A stretch of DNA of 64,000 bases from Cellulomonas sp. WB94 (GCF_003115775.1 NZ_QEES01000007.1:62001-126000); one strand, 5' to 3'; counted from the first letter of the stretch, positions 17,064 through 27,428 are shown. The notes: a model not told the origin generated them from the letters alone. Numbers and translations: made by a program.

Positions 17064-18353
17064 ATGACCGACACCCGTGAGCTCGTCACCGCCCAGGCGC
17101 TCCAGGCCGCTCGCATCGGCGGCCCGGACAGCGTCCTGACCACCGAGGAGGTGCGCGCGTTCATCCTCGAGTCTCTCGGCGACACCGACTTCGACGGACG
17201 CAGCGTGTGCCTCGTCGTCCCTGACGGGACCCGGAGCTGCCCGCTCCCGTTCCTCCTGGGCTGCGTGCACGAGGCGCTGGTCGGGCGGGTCAGCAGGCTC
17301 ACCGTCCTCATCGCGCTGGGGACGCACGTCGCCATGACCGAGGAGGCGCTGGCCAAGCACCTGGGCTACCAGGACGACGGCCTCGAAGCCACCTACCCGG
17401 GCATGACCGTGCTCAACCACGAGTGGTGGAAGCCCGAGACCTTCGTCTCCCTCGGCGCAATCAGTGCCGAGCGGGTCAGCGAGCTCAGCGGAGGGCTGCT
17501 GTCGATCTCCGCCGACGTCGCCTTGAACAAGGTGATCGTGGAGCACGACGTCGCACTTGTCGTCGGCCCCGTGTTCCCGCACGAGGTCGTGGGCTTCTCG
17601 GGTGGCAACAAGTACTTCTTCCCCGGCATCGCGGGTCCGGAGATCATCGATCTCACGCACTGGGTCGGTGCGCTCATCACGAGCGCCGAGATCATCGGGA
17701 CCCGCGGGATCACACCGGTGCGGGCTCTGATCAACGAGGCCGCCACGATGATCCCGAGCGAGAAGCTCGCGCTGTGCGTCGTCGCGCAGTCCGGCACGTC
17801 GTCCCTGCATGCGGCGACGTTCGGATCGACCGAGGCCGCGTGGGCCTCCGCCGCCGAGGTCTCCGCGCAGACCCACGTCCGCTACCTGGATGCGCCCGTC
17901 AAGCGCGTCGTGTCCCTGATCCCGACCAAGTACGACGACATCTGGACCGCGGCCAAGGGCTTCTACAAGCTCGAGCCTGTCGTGGCCGACGGTGGCGAGG
18001 TGATCATCTACGCCCCGCACATCTCCGAGATCTCCGTGGTCCACCAGGAGATCTATGAGATCGGATACCACTGCCGCGACTACTTCGTGAAGCAGTGGGA
18101 CAAGTTCAAGGACATGCACTGGGGCGTCCTGGCGCACAGCACCCATCTTCGCGGTGCTGGGACCTACGACGAGGTCCACGGTGAGCGGTGCCGCCTGACC
18201 GTCACCCTGGTCACCGCCATCCCCGAAGAGAAGGTGCGTCGGGCGAACCTCGGCTACATCGCGCCGGCAGACTTCGACCTCGCGGCCTACGAGGCGGACC
18301 CGGACACGTTCGTCGTGCCCAACGCGGGCGAGGTGCTCTTCCGGCTGCACTGA
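17064..18353 (+). CDS. larA: LarA-superfamily nickel-pincer racemase/epimerase, candidate gluconate/mannonate 2-epimerase
   Basis: The 429-residue protein belongs to the LarA (DUF2088) superfamily, which interconverts 2-hydroxyacid epimers with a covalently bound nickel-pincer nucleotide. Residues equivalent to the lactate racemase active site are present: R57 in 'PDGTRSC', H88 in 'ALGTHVAM', H173 in 'FPHEVVGF', K183 in 'SGGNKYFFPG' (cofactor lysine) and H199 in 'DLTHW' (nickel ligand). Lactate is unlikely as substrate, because the gene is divergent from uxaC-uxuB-gntK and shares their operator. The superfamily is known to include a D-gluconate 2-epimerase. That activity would convert the mannonate from UxuB to gluconate for GntK. 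The ATG at 17064 follows GGGAGGCAAGG. The last 67 bases overlap the convergent lacI gene. Confidence 0.9.
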   Translation: MTDTRELVTAQALQAARIGGPDSVLTTEEVRAFILESLGDTDFDGRSVCLVVPDGTRSCPLPFLLGCVHEALVGRVSRLTVLIALGTHVAMTEEALAKHLGYQDDGLEATYPGMTVLNHEWWKPETFVSLGAISAERVSELSGGLLSISADVALNKVIVEHDVALVVGPVFPHEVVGFSGGNKYFFPGIAGPEIIDLTHWVGALITSAEIIGTRGITPVRALINEAATMIPSEKLALCVVAQSGTSSLHAATFGSTEAAWASAAEVSAQTHVRYLDAPVKRVVSLIPTKYDDIWTAAKGFYKLEPVVADGGEVIIYAPHISEISVVHQEIYEIGYHCRDYFVKQWDKFKDMHWGVLAHSTHLRGAGTYDEVHGERCRLTVTLVTAIPEEKVRRANLGYIAPADFDLAAYEADPDTFVVPNAGEVLFRLH

Positions 18354-19348
18354 GCGGTCGAGCCGCGGACCACCAGCCGGACGGGCAGCACGAACGCGTG
18401 CCCCGTCTCGGCCTGGGCTCCGTTCAGCACCGCCAGGAGGTCGCGAACGCCGGTCGCACCCATCTCGCGCAGCGGAGCCGCCACCGTCGTCAGCGCCGGC
18501 CTGACCAGTCGGGACATGAGGGTGTCGTCGAACCCGATCACGCTGACATCCTCCGGCACCCGGAGTCCGGCCCGTTCGAGCCCCCGGATGACGCCGATCG
18601 CCATCGGGTCGTTGTAGGCGATCACAGCGGTCGTCGGATACGCGGCCAGCTCCCCCGCAGCCTTCAGACCGCCGGCGAAGGTGGGCGCGAAGGGCCCGAT
18701 CCGTCGCGTGACCAGGTCCAGCTCATGACCGGCCTCCCGCAGCGCGCGCCACCGCATGCCATCCGCCCACGATGCATCGGGGCCCGCGACATAGGTGATG
18801 GTGTCGTGGGCGAGACCACCCAGGTGCTCGACCGCGCGGCGCATCCCCCGGAGGCTGTCGGTGACGACGCTCGGCACCCCCGTCAGCTCCCGGTTGAGCA
18901 CGACCATCGGCTTCTGCTTCGCAATCGTCCGTAGGGCCGAGTCGGACATGCGCGAGCTGCCGATGACGATGCCATCGACGACCGGGAGCAGTCGCTCGAG
19001 CGTCTCGCGCTCGAGCGTGTCCGACTCCTGGGCGTCGACGAGCAGGATGACGTAGCCGGCCTCCTGGGCTGCGAGCTGCGTCCACCGAACCAGCTCGGCG
19101 TAGAACGGGTTCGTGATGTCCGAGATCATCACCGCGAGCATGCGCGTGCGCGACGTGGACAGCGCACGGGCGATCGGGTTCGCGCGATAACCGAGGTCCT
19201 CGGCCACCGCTCGGATACGTGCGGCGGTGTCCGCGTTGACCCGACCCGGCCGGGCGAAAGCCCGCGACACCGTCGAGGTCGCCACTCCCGCCACGCGCGC
19301 GACGTCGTAGATCGTCGGCGCGGGTCTGCGGGGGAACTCGCGGGTCAT
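18287..19348 (-). CDS. LacI-family repressor, probable regulator of the glucuronide/Lar regulon
   Basis: The 353-residue protein has a LacI helix-turn-helix at about residues 11-31 ('TIYDVARVAGVATSTVSRAF') and hinge helix 'NPIARAL'. A periplasmic-binding-like effector domain follows ('MLAVMISDITNPFYAELV', 'AVIAYNDPMAIGVIRGLERA', 'VSVIGFDDTLMSRLVRP'). I chose ATG 19348, which sets the HTH at the usual distance; an in-frame upstream ATG at 19405 would run through the operator. It sits in the middle of the genes whose promoters carry the TGGCAACCGNTTGCCA palindrome, one of them in front of itself (19378-19393), so autoregulation is likely. The inducer is probably a glucuronide, glucuronate or fructuronate, which the sequence does not tell. 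The 3' end overlaps larA by 67 bases. Confidence 0.93.
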   Translation of the reverse strand: MTREFPRRPAPTIYDVARVAGVATSTVSRAFARPGRVNADTAARIRAVAEDLGYRANPIARALSTSRTRMLAVMISDITNPFYAELVRWTQLAAQEAGYVILLVDAQESDTLERETLERLLPVVDGIVIGSSRMSDSALRTIAKQKPMVVLNRELTGVPSVVTDSLRGMRRAVEHLGGLAHDTITYVAGPDASWADGMRWRALREAGHELDLVTRRIGPFAPTFAGGLKAAGELAAYPTTAVIAYNDPMAIGVIRGLERAGLRVPEDVSVIGFDDTLMSRLVRPALTTVAAPLREMGATGVRDLLAVLNGAQAETGHAFVLPVRLVVRGSTAQCSRKSTSPALGTTNVSGSAS

Positions 19349-19377
19349 CCTCGATGCTAACGACGCAAGACAACTCC

Positions 19378-19393
19378 TGGCAACCGCTTGCAT
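19378..19393. promoter_or_regulatory. LacI-type operator between lacI and uidA
   Basis: TGGCAACCGCTTGCAT: the left half site is perfect and the right is TTGCAT instead of TTGCCA. It lies 30 bases before lacI and 81 bases before uidA, so it can control both. Confidence 0.8.
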
Positions 19394-19419
19394 CGGGGCA
19401 CGCACGCTCGGCAGATTGA

Positions 19420-21252
<1,833 letters not shown>

Positions 21253-21416
21253 CGCCCCGGGGAGGGGTCGAGCCACACTCCCCCAGGCAACTCGCGGCAA
21301 CCACCGAGCAACAGGTGGCAACCGATTGCCACCGTTTCCGGCCGCATGTCTCAATGAATACATCGGAGCCCGTGCAGTCCCGGCCTCCAGCCTCGATCCT
21401 CAAAGGAGAGCAACTG
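21253..21416. promoter_or_regulatory. Spacer with LacI-type operator before the glucuronide transporter
   Basis: The palindrome TGGCAACCGATTGCCA at 21316-21331 has perfect half sites. GGCAA half sites repeat just upstream (near 21287-21300). The transporter ribosome site AAAGGAGAG is at 21402-21410. The 164-base gap and separate operator suggest a promoter for the transporter-gnd-epimerase group distinct from that of uidA. Confidence 0.85.
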
Positions 21417-22865
21417 ATGGCAGTCCTCGTCCCGGTCGCCCCGCTGGCGACCATCCCGAAGAAGCTGGGCGTGCGCCAGTACTCCGGCTACGCCGCGGGA
21501 GACGCAGCCAACAACCTCGCCTTCTCGATGGCGTCGTCATTCCTGCTGCTCTACTACACCAACGTCGTCGGACTCAGCGCGGCGGCGATCGGGACGATGT
21601 TCCTTCTCATCCGGTTCTGGGACGCGCTCGCGGACCTCTTCGCGGGCCGCGCGGTCGACGCCAAGAAGCCCGGTCGGCTGGGCAAGTTCCGGCCGTTCAT
21701 CGTGTGGTTCGCGGTGCCGCTCCTGCTGTCGAGCATGGCGATCTTCTCCGCGCACACGTTCTTCCCCGGCATGAGCGACACGCAGGCGCTCGTCTACGCC
21801 TACGTGAGCTACGCGGTGATGGGCACCCTGTACAGCCTCGTCAACATCCCGTACGGCTCCATCGCCCCGGCGATGACCCAGGTCCCGACCGAGCGCGCCA
21901 AGCTCGCCAGCTGGCGCGTCTGGGGCTCGAACATCACCATCCTCATGCTCTCCTTCGTCGTCGCCCCGCAGATCAAGAAGTTCGTGGGCGACCCGGAAGG
22001 CCTGCAGCGCTCACTGTTCGTCACCACCGCGATCTTCGTCGTCGTCGGCGCTGCGCTCTACCTCTACACCGTGACCTCGATCAAGGAGCAGGTCCAGCGC
22101 GACGTCGGCGCACCCACCTTGAGGCAGAGCTTCGGAACGCTGGGGAAGAACAAGCCACTGATGTGGTTGTGCGCCGGGAGTCTCGCGTTCCTGACCGGTC
22201 TCACGGCGCTGAGCACGCTGGCGGCCTACTACGCGATCTACGTGCTCAAGGACGCTCAGTACATCGCCTGGAACGCCGTCGCGCAGGCTGTGGGCACGTT
22301 CCTCATCGCGTCGTTCATCCCGAAGATCGTCCGCAGCTTCGGGAAGCGCAACGGATACATCGCTCTGGGTCTCGTCGGCGTCGTCGCCGGCGCCGGCCTC
22401 GCGTACTCCCCGCCCGTGACGCCGATGCTGGCCGTCCTCAGCTTCTTCCTCCTGGGGATCGGCATGGGCGGCGTGAACACCATGATGTGGGCCCTCGAGG
22501 CCGACACGGTCGAGTACGGGGAGTGGAAGACCGGGATCCGCACCGAAGGCACGACCTACGCGCTGTTCTCCTTCACCCGCAAGATGGGCCAGGCCCTGGG
22601 CGGTGCCGCCGGTGCCTTCGCCCTCGGCGTGGTCGCCTTTGACTCGCTCGCCGCGAAGGCCGGCACGCCGCAGTCACCCGACACGGTCCAGGGCATCCAG
22701 CTCGCCTCCGGCCTGCTCACCGCCGGATTCATCCTGCTCTCGCTGCTGATCATGTTCTTCTACCCGCTCACGGACAAGGTCTTCCGCCAGATCGTCGGCG
22801 AGATCCGCGCCCGCCGCGCCGAGCGTGAGGGCGCCGAGGTCATCAAGCCGGCAACCGAGGCGTGA
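21417..22865 (+). CDS. uidB: GPH-family glucuronide:cation symporter
   Basis: The 482-residue protein has about twelve membrane helices and the look of the glycoside-pentoside-hexuronide (GPH) family: 'FRPFIVWFAVPLLLSS', 'NIPYGSIAPAMTQVPTERAK', 'FFLLGIGMGGVNTMMWALE' and 'DTVEYGEWKTGIRTEGTTYA', the last being the family's conserved helix 10-11 loop. It should import glucuronides with a proton or sodium ion across the cytoplasmic membrane. Placement directly after uidA and under the same operator type supports a glucuronide substrate. ATG 21417 follows AAAGGAGAG. Related melibiose or xyloside carriers are the alternative. Confidence 0.92.
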   Translation: MAVLVPVAPLATIPKKLGVRQYSGYAAGDAANNLAFSMASSFLLLYYTNVVGLSAAAIGTMFLLIRFWDALADLFAGRAVDAKKPGRLGKFRPFIVWFAVPLLLSSMAIFSAHTFFPGMSDTQALVYAYVSYAVMGTLYSLVNIPYGSIAPAMTQVPTERAKLASWRVWGSNITILMLSFVVAPQIKKFVGDPEGLQRSLFVTTAIFVVVGAALYLYTVTSIKEQVQRDVGAPTLRQSFGTLGKNKPLMWLCAGSLAFLTGLTALSTLAAYYAIYVLKDAQYIAWNAVAQAVGTFLIASFIPKIVRSFGKRNGYIALGLVGVVAGAGLAYSPPVTPMLAVLSFFLLGIGMGGVNTMMWALEADTVEYGEWKTGIRTEGTTYALFSFTRKMGQALGGAAGAFALGVVAFDSLAAKAGTPQSPDTVQGIQLASGLLTAGFILLSLLIMFFYPLTDKVFRQIVGEIRARRAEREGAEVIKPATEA

Positions 22866-22918
22866 GCCTCTCCCCGCTCGTCCCGCACCACCATCAACCA
22901 CCACGAGGAGCGCTCGAG

Positions 22919-24382
22919 ATGTCTACGCCCAACCCGTCGGTCAGCACACGTGGAACGGCTCAGATCGGTGTGACGGGTCTGGCGGTGATGGGTCGTAACT
23001 TGGCGCGGAATCTGGCGCGGCACGGGTATGTGACGGCGGTGCACAACAGGTCGTTCGCGAAGACGGCGTCGTTGGTCGCAGACCACGGTGGGGAGGGCGC
23101 GTTCGTGGCGTCGGAGTCGATGGCGGACTTCGTGGCCTCGTTGGAGCGGCCGCGCAAGGTGATCGTCATGGTCAAGGCCGGGGGGCCCACGGATGCGGTG
23201 ATCGGTGAGCTGGTCGCGTTGCTCGACGAGGGTGACATCGTGATCGATGCGGGCAACGCGCACTTCCCGGACACGGTCCGCCGGGAGCGGGAGCTCAAGG
23301 CCCATGGCCTGCACTTCGTGGGGTCGGGGGTCTCGGGTGGTGAGGAGGGTGCGCTGCTGGGCCCGTCGATCATGCCTGGGGGGTCGCCCGAGTCCTACGC
23401 GGTCCTGGGCCCGATCTTGGAGGACATCGCGGCGAAGGTCGACGGGGTGCCGTGCTGCACGTATGTGGGGCCCGACGGTGCCGGGCACTTCGTGAAGATG
23501 GTGCACAACGGCATCGAGTACGCCGACATGCAGCTCATCGCCGAGGCGTACGACCTGCTGCGCCAGGGCCTGGGCGCCTCGGCGGCGCAGATCGCGGAGA
23601 TCTTCCGGGACTGGAACGGTGGTGAGCTGGAGTCGTTCCTGATCGAGATCACCGCCGACGTGCTGGCGCACACCGACGCCGAGACCGGGCAGGCGTTCGT
23701 GGACGTGGTCCTGGATCAGGCCGAGCAGAAGGGCACGGGGCGTTGGACGGTGCAGAACGCCCTGGACCTGGGGGTGCCGATCACCGGGATCGCGGAGGCG
23801 ACGTTCGCCCGGGCCCTGTCCGGGTCGGTGCCCCAGCGCGCGGCGGGGGTGCGGGCGCTGGAGGGTCATGCCGGGACGTGGGACGTGACCGACCGGGACG
23901 CGTTCATCGAGGACGTGCGCCTGGCGCTGCTGGCCTCGAAGGTCGTGGCCTACTCCCAGGGCTTCGACCAGATCGCGGCCGCGTCGGCGCAGTTCGGGTG
24001 GGCCATCGACCGCGGGGCGATGGCCCGGATCTGGCGTGGGGGCTGCATCATCCGGGCCCGGTTCCTCAACCGGATCACCGAGGCGTACGAGCGTGACAGC
24101 GGCCTGGCCCTGCTGCTCGCGGACGAGTACTTCGTCGAGACGGTCGGCAAGGGCGTCGGGGCGTGGCGCCGGACCGTCTCCCAGGCGGCGCTCAACGGGG
24201 TGCCCACCCCGGCGTTCTCCTCCTCCCTCGCCTACTACGACGGTGTGCGCGCCGACCGGCTGCCCGCCAACCTCATCCAGGCCCAACGCGACTTCTTCGG
24301 CGCCCACACCTACCGGCGCACCGACCGCGGCGGCACCTTCCACACCGACTGGACCGGCAACCGGACCGAGTCCCCCGCATGA
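22919..24382 (+). CDS. gnd: 6-phosphogluconate dehydrogenase (decarboxylating)
   Basis: Gnd oxidises 6-phosphogluconate to ribulose-5-phosphate, CO2 and NAD(P)H. The 487-residue protein has an N-terminal dinucleotide fold ('GVTGLAVMGRNLARNLARHG'), the substrate motifs 'GSGVSGGEEGALLGPSIMPG' and 'FVKMVHNGIEYADMQL' (catalytic Lys), 'KGTGRWT', and a C-terminal tail of the dimeric long type. ATG 22919 has GAGGAG eight bases upstream. It follows the transporter by 53 bases and overlaps the mutarotase gene by four (ATGA). Its presence in a glucuronide locus implies that carbon enters as 6-phosphogluconate. Codons in the first two thirds favour TTG, GTG, TCG and GCG more than neighbouring genes do. 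Confidence 0.96.
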   Translation: MSTPNPSVSTRGTAQIGVTGLAVMGRNLARNLARHGYVTAVHNRSFAKTASLVADHGGEGAFVASESMADFVASLERPRKVIVMVKAGGPTDAVIGELVALLDEGDIVIDAGNAHFPDTVRRERELKAHGLHFVGSGVSGGEEGALLGPSIMPGGSPESYAVLGPILEDIAAKVDGVPCCTYVGPDGAGHFVKMVHNGIEYADMQLIAEAYDLLRQGLGASAAQIAEIFRDWNGGELESFLIEITADVLAHTDAETGQAFVDVVLDQAEQKGTGRWTVQNALDLGVPITGIAEATFARALSGSVPQRAAGVRALEGHAGTWDVTDRDAFIEDVRLALLASKVVAYSQGFDQIAAASAQFGWAIDRGAMARIWRGGCIIRARFLNRITEAYERDSGLALLLADEYFVETVGKGVGAWRRTVSQAALNGVPTPAFSSSLAYYDGVRADRLPANLIQAQRDFFGAHTYRRTDRGGTFHTDWTGNRTESPA

Positions 24383-25329
24383 ACGGGCGCGCACCCGGCG
24401 TAACGGCCCTTCCGGCGTCGGTTCGCCTCGAGGCCGGCGAAGGGGGCCTCACCCGCGTGGTCGTGTCGGGTCGCGCAGCGTCGGCCGAGATCTACCTGCA
24501 GGGGGCGCACGTCACCTCGTGGGTGCCCTCCGGTCAGGACCCCGTGCTCTGGATGAGCGCAGCCGGTCAGTTCGGTGCCGGTCTGGCGCTGCGGGGTGGG
24601 GTGCCGGTCTGCTTCCCGTGGTTCGGTCCGGCGCCGTCGGCGGGGGGCGGTCCGCTGCACGGCTTCGCGCGCATCTCGGACTGGACCCTCCTCGAGGCGG
24701 TCGAGAAGGGCGACGACGTCATGCTGCGGTTCCTGCTCGAGGACACCGAGGCTTCGCGCGCATCAGTCTGGCCGCACGCGTTCGAGGCGCGCTACGAGAT
24801 CACCGTCGGCGCCGAGCTCCTGCTGCGGCTCACGGTGACCAACACGGGCACCGTGCCCATCACCTTCGAGGAGGCGTTCCACACCTACCTCGGTGTGGGC
24901 GACGTCCAGAAGGTGACGATCGACGGGCTCGGCGACATGCCGTACGTCGACAGGCTCGGCGGGGACCACGAGGAGCCGCCGGCGGGAGAGTCGCTGCAGA
25001 TCACGGCCGAGACCGACCGTGTGTACGCGCAGCCCGGCAGGATCGTGGTCCGCGATCCTGCCGGTGGCTGCGATCTGACGGTCGCCACGACCGGCTCGGC
25101 CAACGCCGTGGTCTGGAACCCGGGCGCCGCCAAGGCGGTCGCGATGGGTGACTTCGGGGACGAGGAGTGGCGCGAGATGGTGTGCGTCGAGACGTGCAAC
25201 GTGCGCGAGCGCGCCGTCACGCTCGGCGCGGGCGCCGAACGCACGATGGCTGCCGCGGTCTCGGCAACGTCAACCGCACCGCGGGGCACTGGGCCGCAGC
25301 GCGGCGAACCGGTACGTCAGCTGGCGTAG
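24379..25329 (+). CDS. D-hexose-6-phosphate mutarotase (YeaD-like aldose epimerase)
   Basis: This 316-residue galactose mutarotase-fold protein is of the glucose-6-phosphate 1-epimerase type. It shows 'ALRGGVPVCFPWFGPAP', 'PLHGFARISDW' with the catalytic His, 'FHTYLGVGDVQKVTIDGL' and the closing 'MVCVETCNV' with the catalytic Glu region. It would interconvert alpha and beta anomers of a phosphorylated or free aldose in the cytoplasm. Its ATG overlaps the gnd stop (ATGA), so it is cotranslated with gnd. In this island it may equilibrate anomers of a sugar released from glucuronides; the actual substrate is unknown. It overlaps the convergent small gene by 13 bases. Confidence 0.88.
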   Translation: MNGRAPGVTALPASVRLEAGEGGLTRVVVSGRAASAEIYLQGAHVTSWVPSGQDPVLWMSAAGQFGAGLALRGGVPVCFPWFGPAPSAGGGPLHGFARISDWTLLEAVEKGDDVMLRFLLEDTEASRASVWPHAFEARYEITVGAELLLRLTVTNTGTVPITFEEAFHTYLGVGDVQKVTIDGLGDMPYVDRLGGDHEEPPAGESLQITAETDRVYAQPGRIVVRDPAGGCDLTVATTGSANAVVWNPGAAKAVAMGDFGDEEWREMVCVETCNVRERAVTLGAGAERTMAAAVSATSTAPRGTGPQRGEPVRQLA

Positions 25330-25610
25330 GCGCCCGACGCGACCTCGTCGTAGATCCGGAAGTCCGGCCGGAAGAGGACCTTGCCGATCGGGCCGGCCTC
25401 GAGCATGATCCGGAGGGCCGCGACGACCGCCTCCGCCTGGGCCGCGTCATCCACCTCGTAGTGCAGGGCGACATAGTGGTCGTCGTCGAGCGGCCGGAAG
25501 ATGCGGTAGCTGCGCACCCCGAGCGTCGCGCGGCTGGTGCGATCCTCCTCCCAGAGCGACTTGAACGCGTCGTAGTCGACGACAGGGAACTCGATCACGA
25601 TGACGGTCAT
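25317..25610 (-). CDS. Small alpha/beta-barrel-like protein of unknown function
   Basis: I do not recognise this 97-residue protein by name. It starts 'MTVIVIEFPVVDYDAFKSLW' and alternates beta strands and helices ('HYVALHYEVDDAAQAEAVV', 'GKVLFRPDFRIYDEV'), the pattern of a dimeric alpha-beta barrel (ABM/EthD-like) fold. Such proteins include monooxygenases, mutarotases and stress proteins, and no catalytic residue is clear. It is divergent from larE across a 215-base gap that holds one strong and one weak LacI-type operator. It may therefore belong to the same regulon. A longer frame to 26072 would run antisense through larE and is rejected. Confidence 0.75.
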   Translation of the reverse strand: MTVIVIEFPVVDYDAFKSLWEEDRTSRATLGVRSYRIFRPLDDDHYVALHYEVDDAAQAEAVVAALRIMLEAGPIGKVLFRPDFRIYDEVASGAYAS

Positions 25611-25825
25611 GCGACAGCTCCTGGGTCCGGGTGCCTCCTGGTGCGGAGGTCCTTCACCTGCCATCTTGGGCAGGAGCCAGGATGTCGGCCACCGCTTGCC
25701 GTGAGTTGCCCCCGACCGGTCGGCGCAGGCAACTCTGAGCAACCGGTTGCCTGCGGACCGCCGAGAGCGCAAAGTGGACGGCGCACGACTCCCCGACCGT
25801 CGATCGCCCTCAAGGAGGCCCCACC
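25611..25825. promoter_or_regulatory. Divergent promoter region with LacI-type operators before larE
   Basis: The strong site is GAGCAACCGGTTGCCT at 25737-25752, whose core GCAACCGGTTGC is a perfect 12-bp palindrome. A weaker match, CGGCCACCGCTTGCCG, is at 25686-25701, agreeing at 13 of 16 consensus positions including the free central base. The strong site ends 73 bases before larE. Its match to the sites before uxaC/larA, lacI/uidA and uidB is the main evidence that cofactor synthesis is co-regulated. Confidence 0.82.
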
Positions 25826-26680
25826 GTGCCCGGATCCGGCAAGCTCCTGACCGGCGACCTCGAGGCCGCCGCCCATCGCGTGACAGCCGCCCTCGGTGAT
25901 CCTCGCCGGGTCGGGGTCGCCTTCTCCGGCGGCGTGGACTCCTCCGTGCTCCTCGCCCTCGCCGTCCGGGCCCTGGGCCCCGGCCGGACTCTGGCGATCC
26001 TCGGCGTCTCCCCCAGCCTCGCCGCAGACGAGCGCACGGCCGCCCACACCGTCGCAGCGGTGATCGGTGCACCGATCGTGGAGATCGAGACCCGCGAAGG
26101 CGACAACCCCGCCTACCGTGCGAACGGTCCGGACAGGTGCTTCCACTGCAAGGACGAGCTCTTCACGCGCATCTCCGACGAGGTAGCAGGGCAGTACGGG
26201 CTCACCGCCATCGCCTACGGCGAGAACGCGGACGACACCCTCCGCCCGGACCGTCCCGGATCCCGAGCCGCAACGAACCACCGGGTCCTGCGGCCCCTTG
26301 CCGACGCAGGCATCGACAAGGCGGCTGTTCGGGCGCTCGCTCGCGCGTTCGAGCTCCCGTGCGCCGACAAGCCTGCTGCTCCGTGCCTGGCGTCCCGCAT
26401 CCCCCACTTCGACGAGGTCACGCCCGAGAAGCTGCATCAGATCGACGCCGCCGAGTCCGCCCTGCGCGCTCTCGGGTTCATCGACTCGCGGGTCCGGCAC
26501 CATGGCGACGTCGCGAGGATCGAGCTACCCGCCGACGACCTCCCTCGAGCGGCCGTCGCGGACGTTCGCGGCCAGATCCACCGCGCCGTGCGGGCCGCCG
26601 GGTTCCGGTTCGTCACCCTCGACCTCGGCGGCATCCAGTCCGGTGCCTTCACGCTCCCGCTCGTCGCCGCCCGTGCCTGA
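25826..26680 (+). CDS. larE: LarE, ATP-dependent sacrificial sulfur transferase for the nickel-pincer cofactor
   Basis: LarE adenylates pyridinium-3,5-biscarboxylic acid mononucleotide and replaces its carboxylate oxygens with sulfur, in the known enzyme from its own cysteine. The 284-residue protein has the PP-loop 'SGGVDSS' (34-40), 'DRCFHCKDELF' (C105, C108), 'AYGENADD' and 'KPAAPCLASRI'. C187 in the last is the counterpart of the sulfur-donating cysteine. No further cysteine follows, which fits the sacrificial rather than the iron-sulfur type. The GTG start has AAGGAGG seven bases upstream. larB follows with an 8-base overlap. Operators upstream tie it to the glucuronide genes. Confidence 0.94.
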   Translation: MPGSGKLLTGDLEAAAHRVTAALGDPRRVGVAFSGGVDSSVLLALAVRALGPGRTLAILGVSPSLAADERTAAHTVAAVIGAPIVEIETREGDNPAYRANGPDRCFHCKDELFTRISDEVAGQYGLTAIAYGENADDTLRPDRPGSRAATNHRVLRPLADAGIDKAAVRALARAFELPCADKPAAPCLASRIPHFDEVTPEKLHQIDAAESALRALGFIDSRVRHHGDVARIELPADDLPRAAVADVRGQIHRAVRAAGFRFVTLDLGGIQSGAFTLPLVAARA

Positions 26681-27356
26681 TCGCCCCTGGGAGCCACCGG
26701 CCTCGCTGCGGGGCATCGCCGAGCTCGACCACGACCGCGCGCACCGGCGCGGGTACGCCGAGGCGATCTACTGCGAGGCGAAGACGCCGGCGCAGGTCCG
26801 TGCGATCGCCGCAGCAGTGCGCGAGCACGGCACCCCGACCCTCTTCACCCGCGCGGCGCCGGACCATGCGGACGCCGTGCTCGCGGAGCTGCCCGACGCT
26901 CGATACGACGCCGAGGCGCGGCTCCTCGCGTGGCCACCGACCGCTCCGGAGCCGACGGGCGGGCTCGTCGTCGTCGCCGCGGCCGGCACGTCCGACCTGC
27001 CGGTGGCGCGGGAGGCCCTTCTCGTCGCGACCTACCTCGGTCGCGAGTGCGAGCTGGTCATCGATGTCGGAGTGGCGGGCCTCCACCGCGTGCTGGGGAG
27101 GCTCGACCTGCTGCGCCGGGCCCGGGTCGTCGTCGTGGTCGCGGGCATGGACGGCGCTCTGCCGAGCGTCGTCGCGGGGCTCATCTCCGCCCCGGTCGTC
27201 GCGGTGCCGACGTCGGTGGGGTACGGCGCCGCGTTCGAGGGTCTCGCGCCGCTCCTCACGATGCTCACGTCGTGCGCGCCCGGCGTCGCCGTGGTCAACA
27301 TCGACAACGGCTACGGAGCCGGTCACCTCGCGGCCCAGATCGCCGCCCCGGTCTGA
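26673..27356 (+). CDS. larB: LarB, pyridinium-3,5-biscarboxylic acid mononucleotide synthase
   Basis: LarB carboxylates and hydrolyses nicotinic acid adenine dinucleotide to make the first pincer-cofactor intermediate. The 227-residue protein has an AIR carboxylase-like C-terminal domain with the family signature 'VAGMDGALPSVVAGLISAPV' followed by 'VAVPTSVGYG', and ends 'VVNIDNGYGAGHLAAQIA'. The N-terminal 'AELDHDRAHRRGYAEAIYCE' is also typical. The start is the GTG at 26673, overlapping the larE stop by eight bases, so the two are cotranslated. The next gene, larC, is convergent with a 72-base gap. I see no strong hairpin there. Confidence 0.94.
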   Translation: MPDRPWEPPASLRGIAELDHDRAHRRGYAEAIYCEAKTPAQVRAIAAAVREHGTPTLFTRAAPDHADAVLAELPDARYDAEARLLAWPPTAPEPTGGLVVVAAAGTSDLPVAREALLVATYLGRECELVIDVGVAGLHRVLGRLDLLRRARVVVVVAGMDGALPSVVAGLISAPVVAVPTSVGYGAAFEGLAPLLTMLTSCAPGVAVVNIDNGYGAGHLAAQIAAPV

Positions 27357-27428
27357 CCCGCCGGCCCGGATCCGGACCCTCACCCACGGGCGAGCGCTCG
27401 GTTCAGCGGCACGACGTGCGCCGAACCG

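Noticed and set aside
17064-18353. LarA as a true lactate racemase
   Set aside because: The active site fits the superfamily but not lactate specifically; there is no lactate permease or dehydrogenase nearby, while uronate genes share its operator.
25317-26072. Longer version of the small alpha/beta-barrel gene
   Set aside because: The extension runs antisense through larE and is Arg-rich; the ATG at 25610 begins a well-formed first strand.
27357-27428. Terminator between convergent larB and larC
   Set aside because: No stem longer than a few bases could be found.
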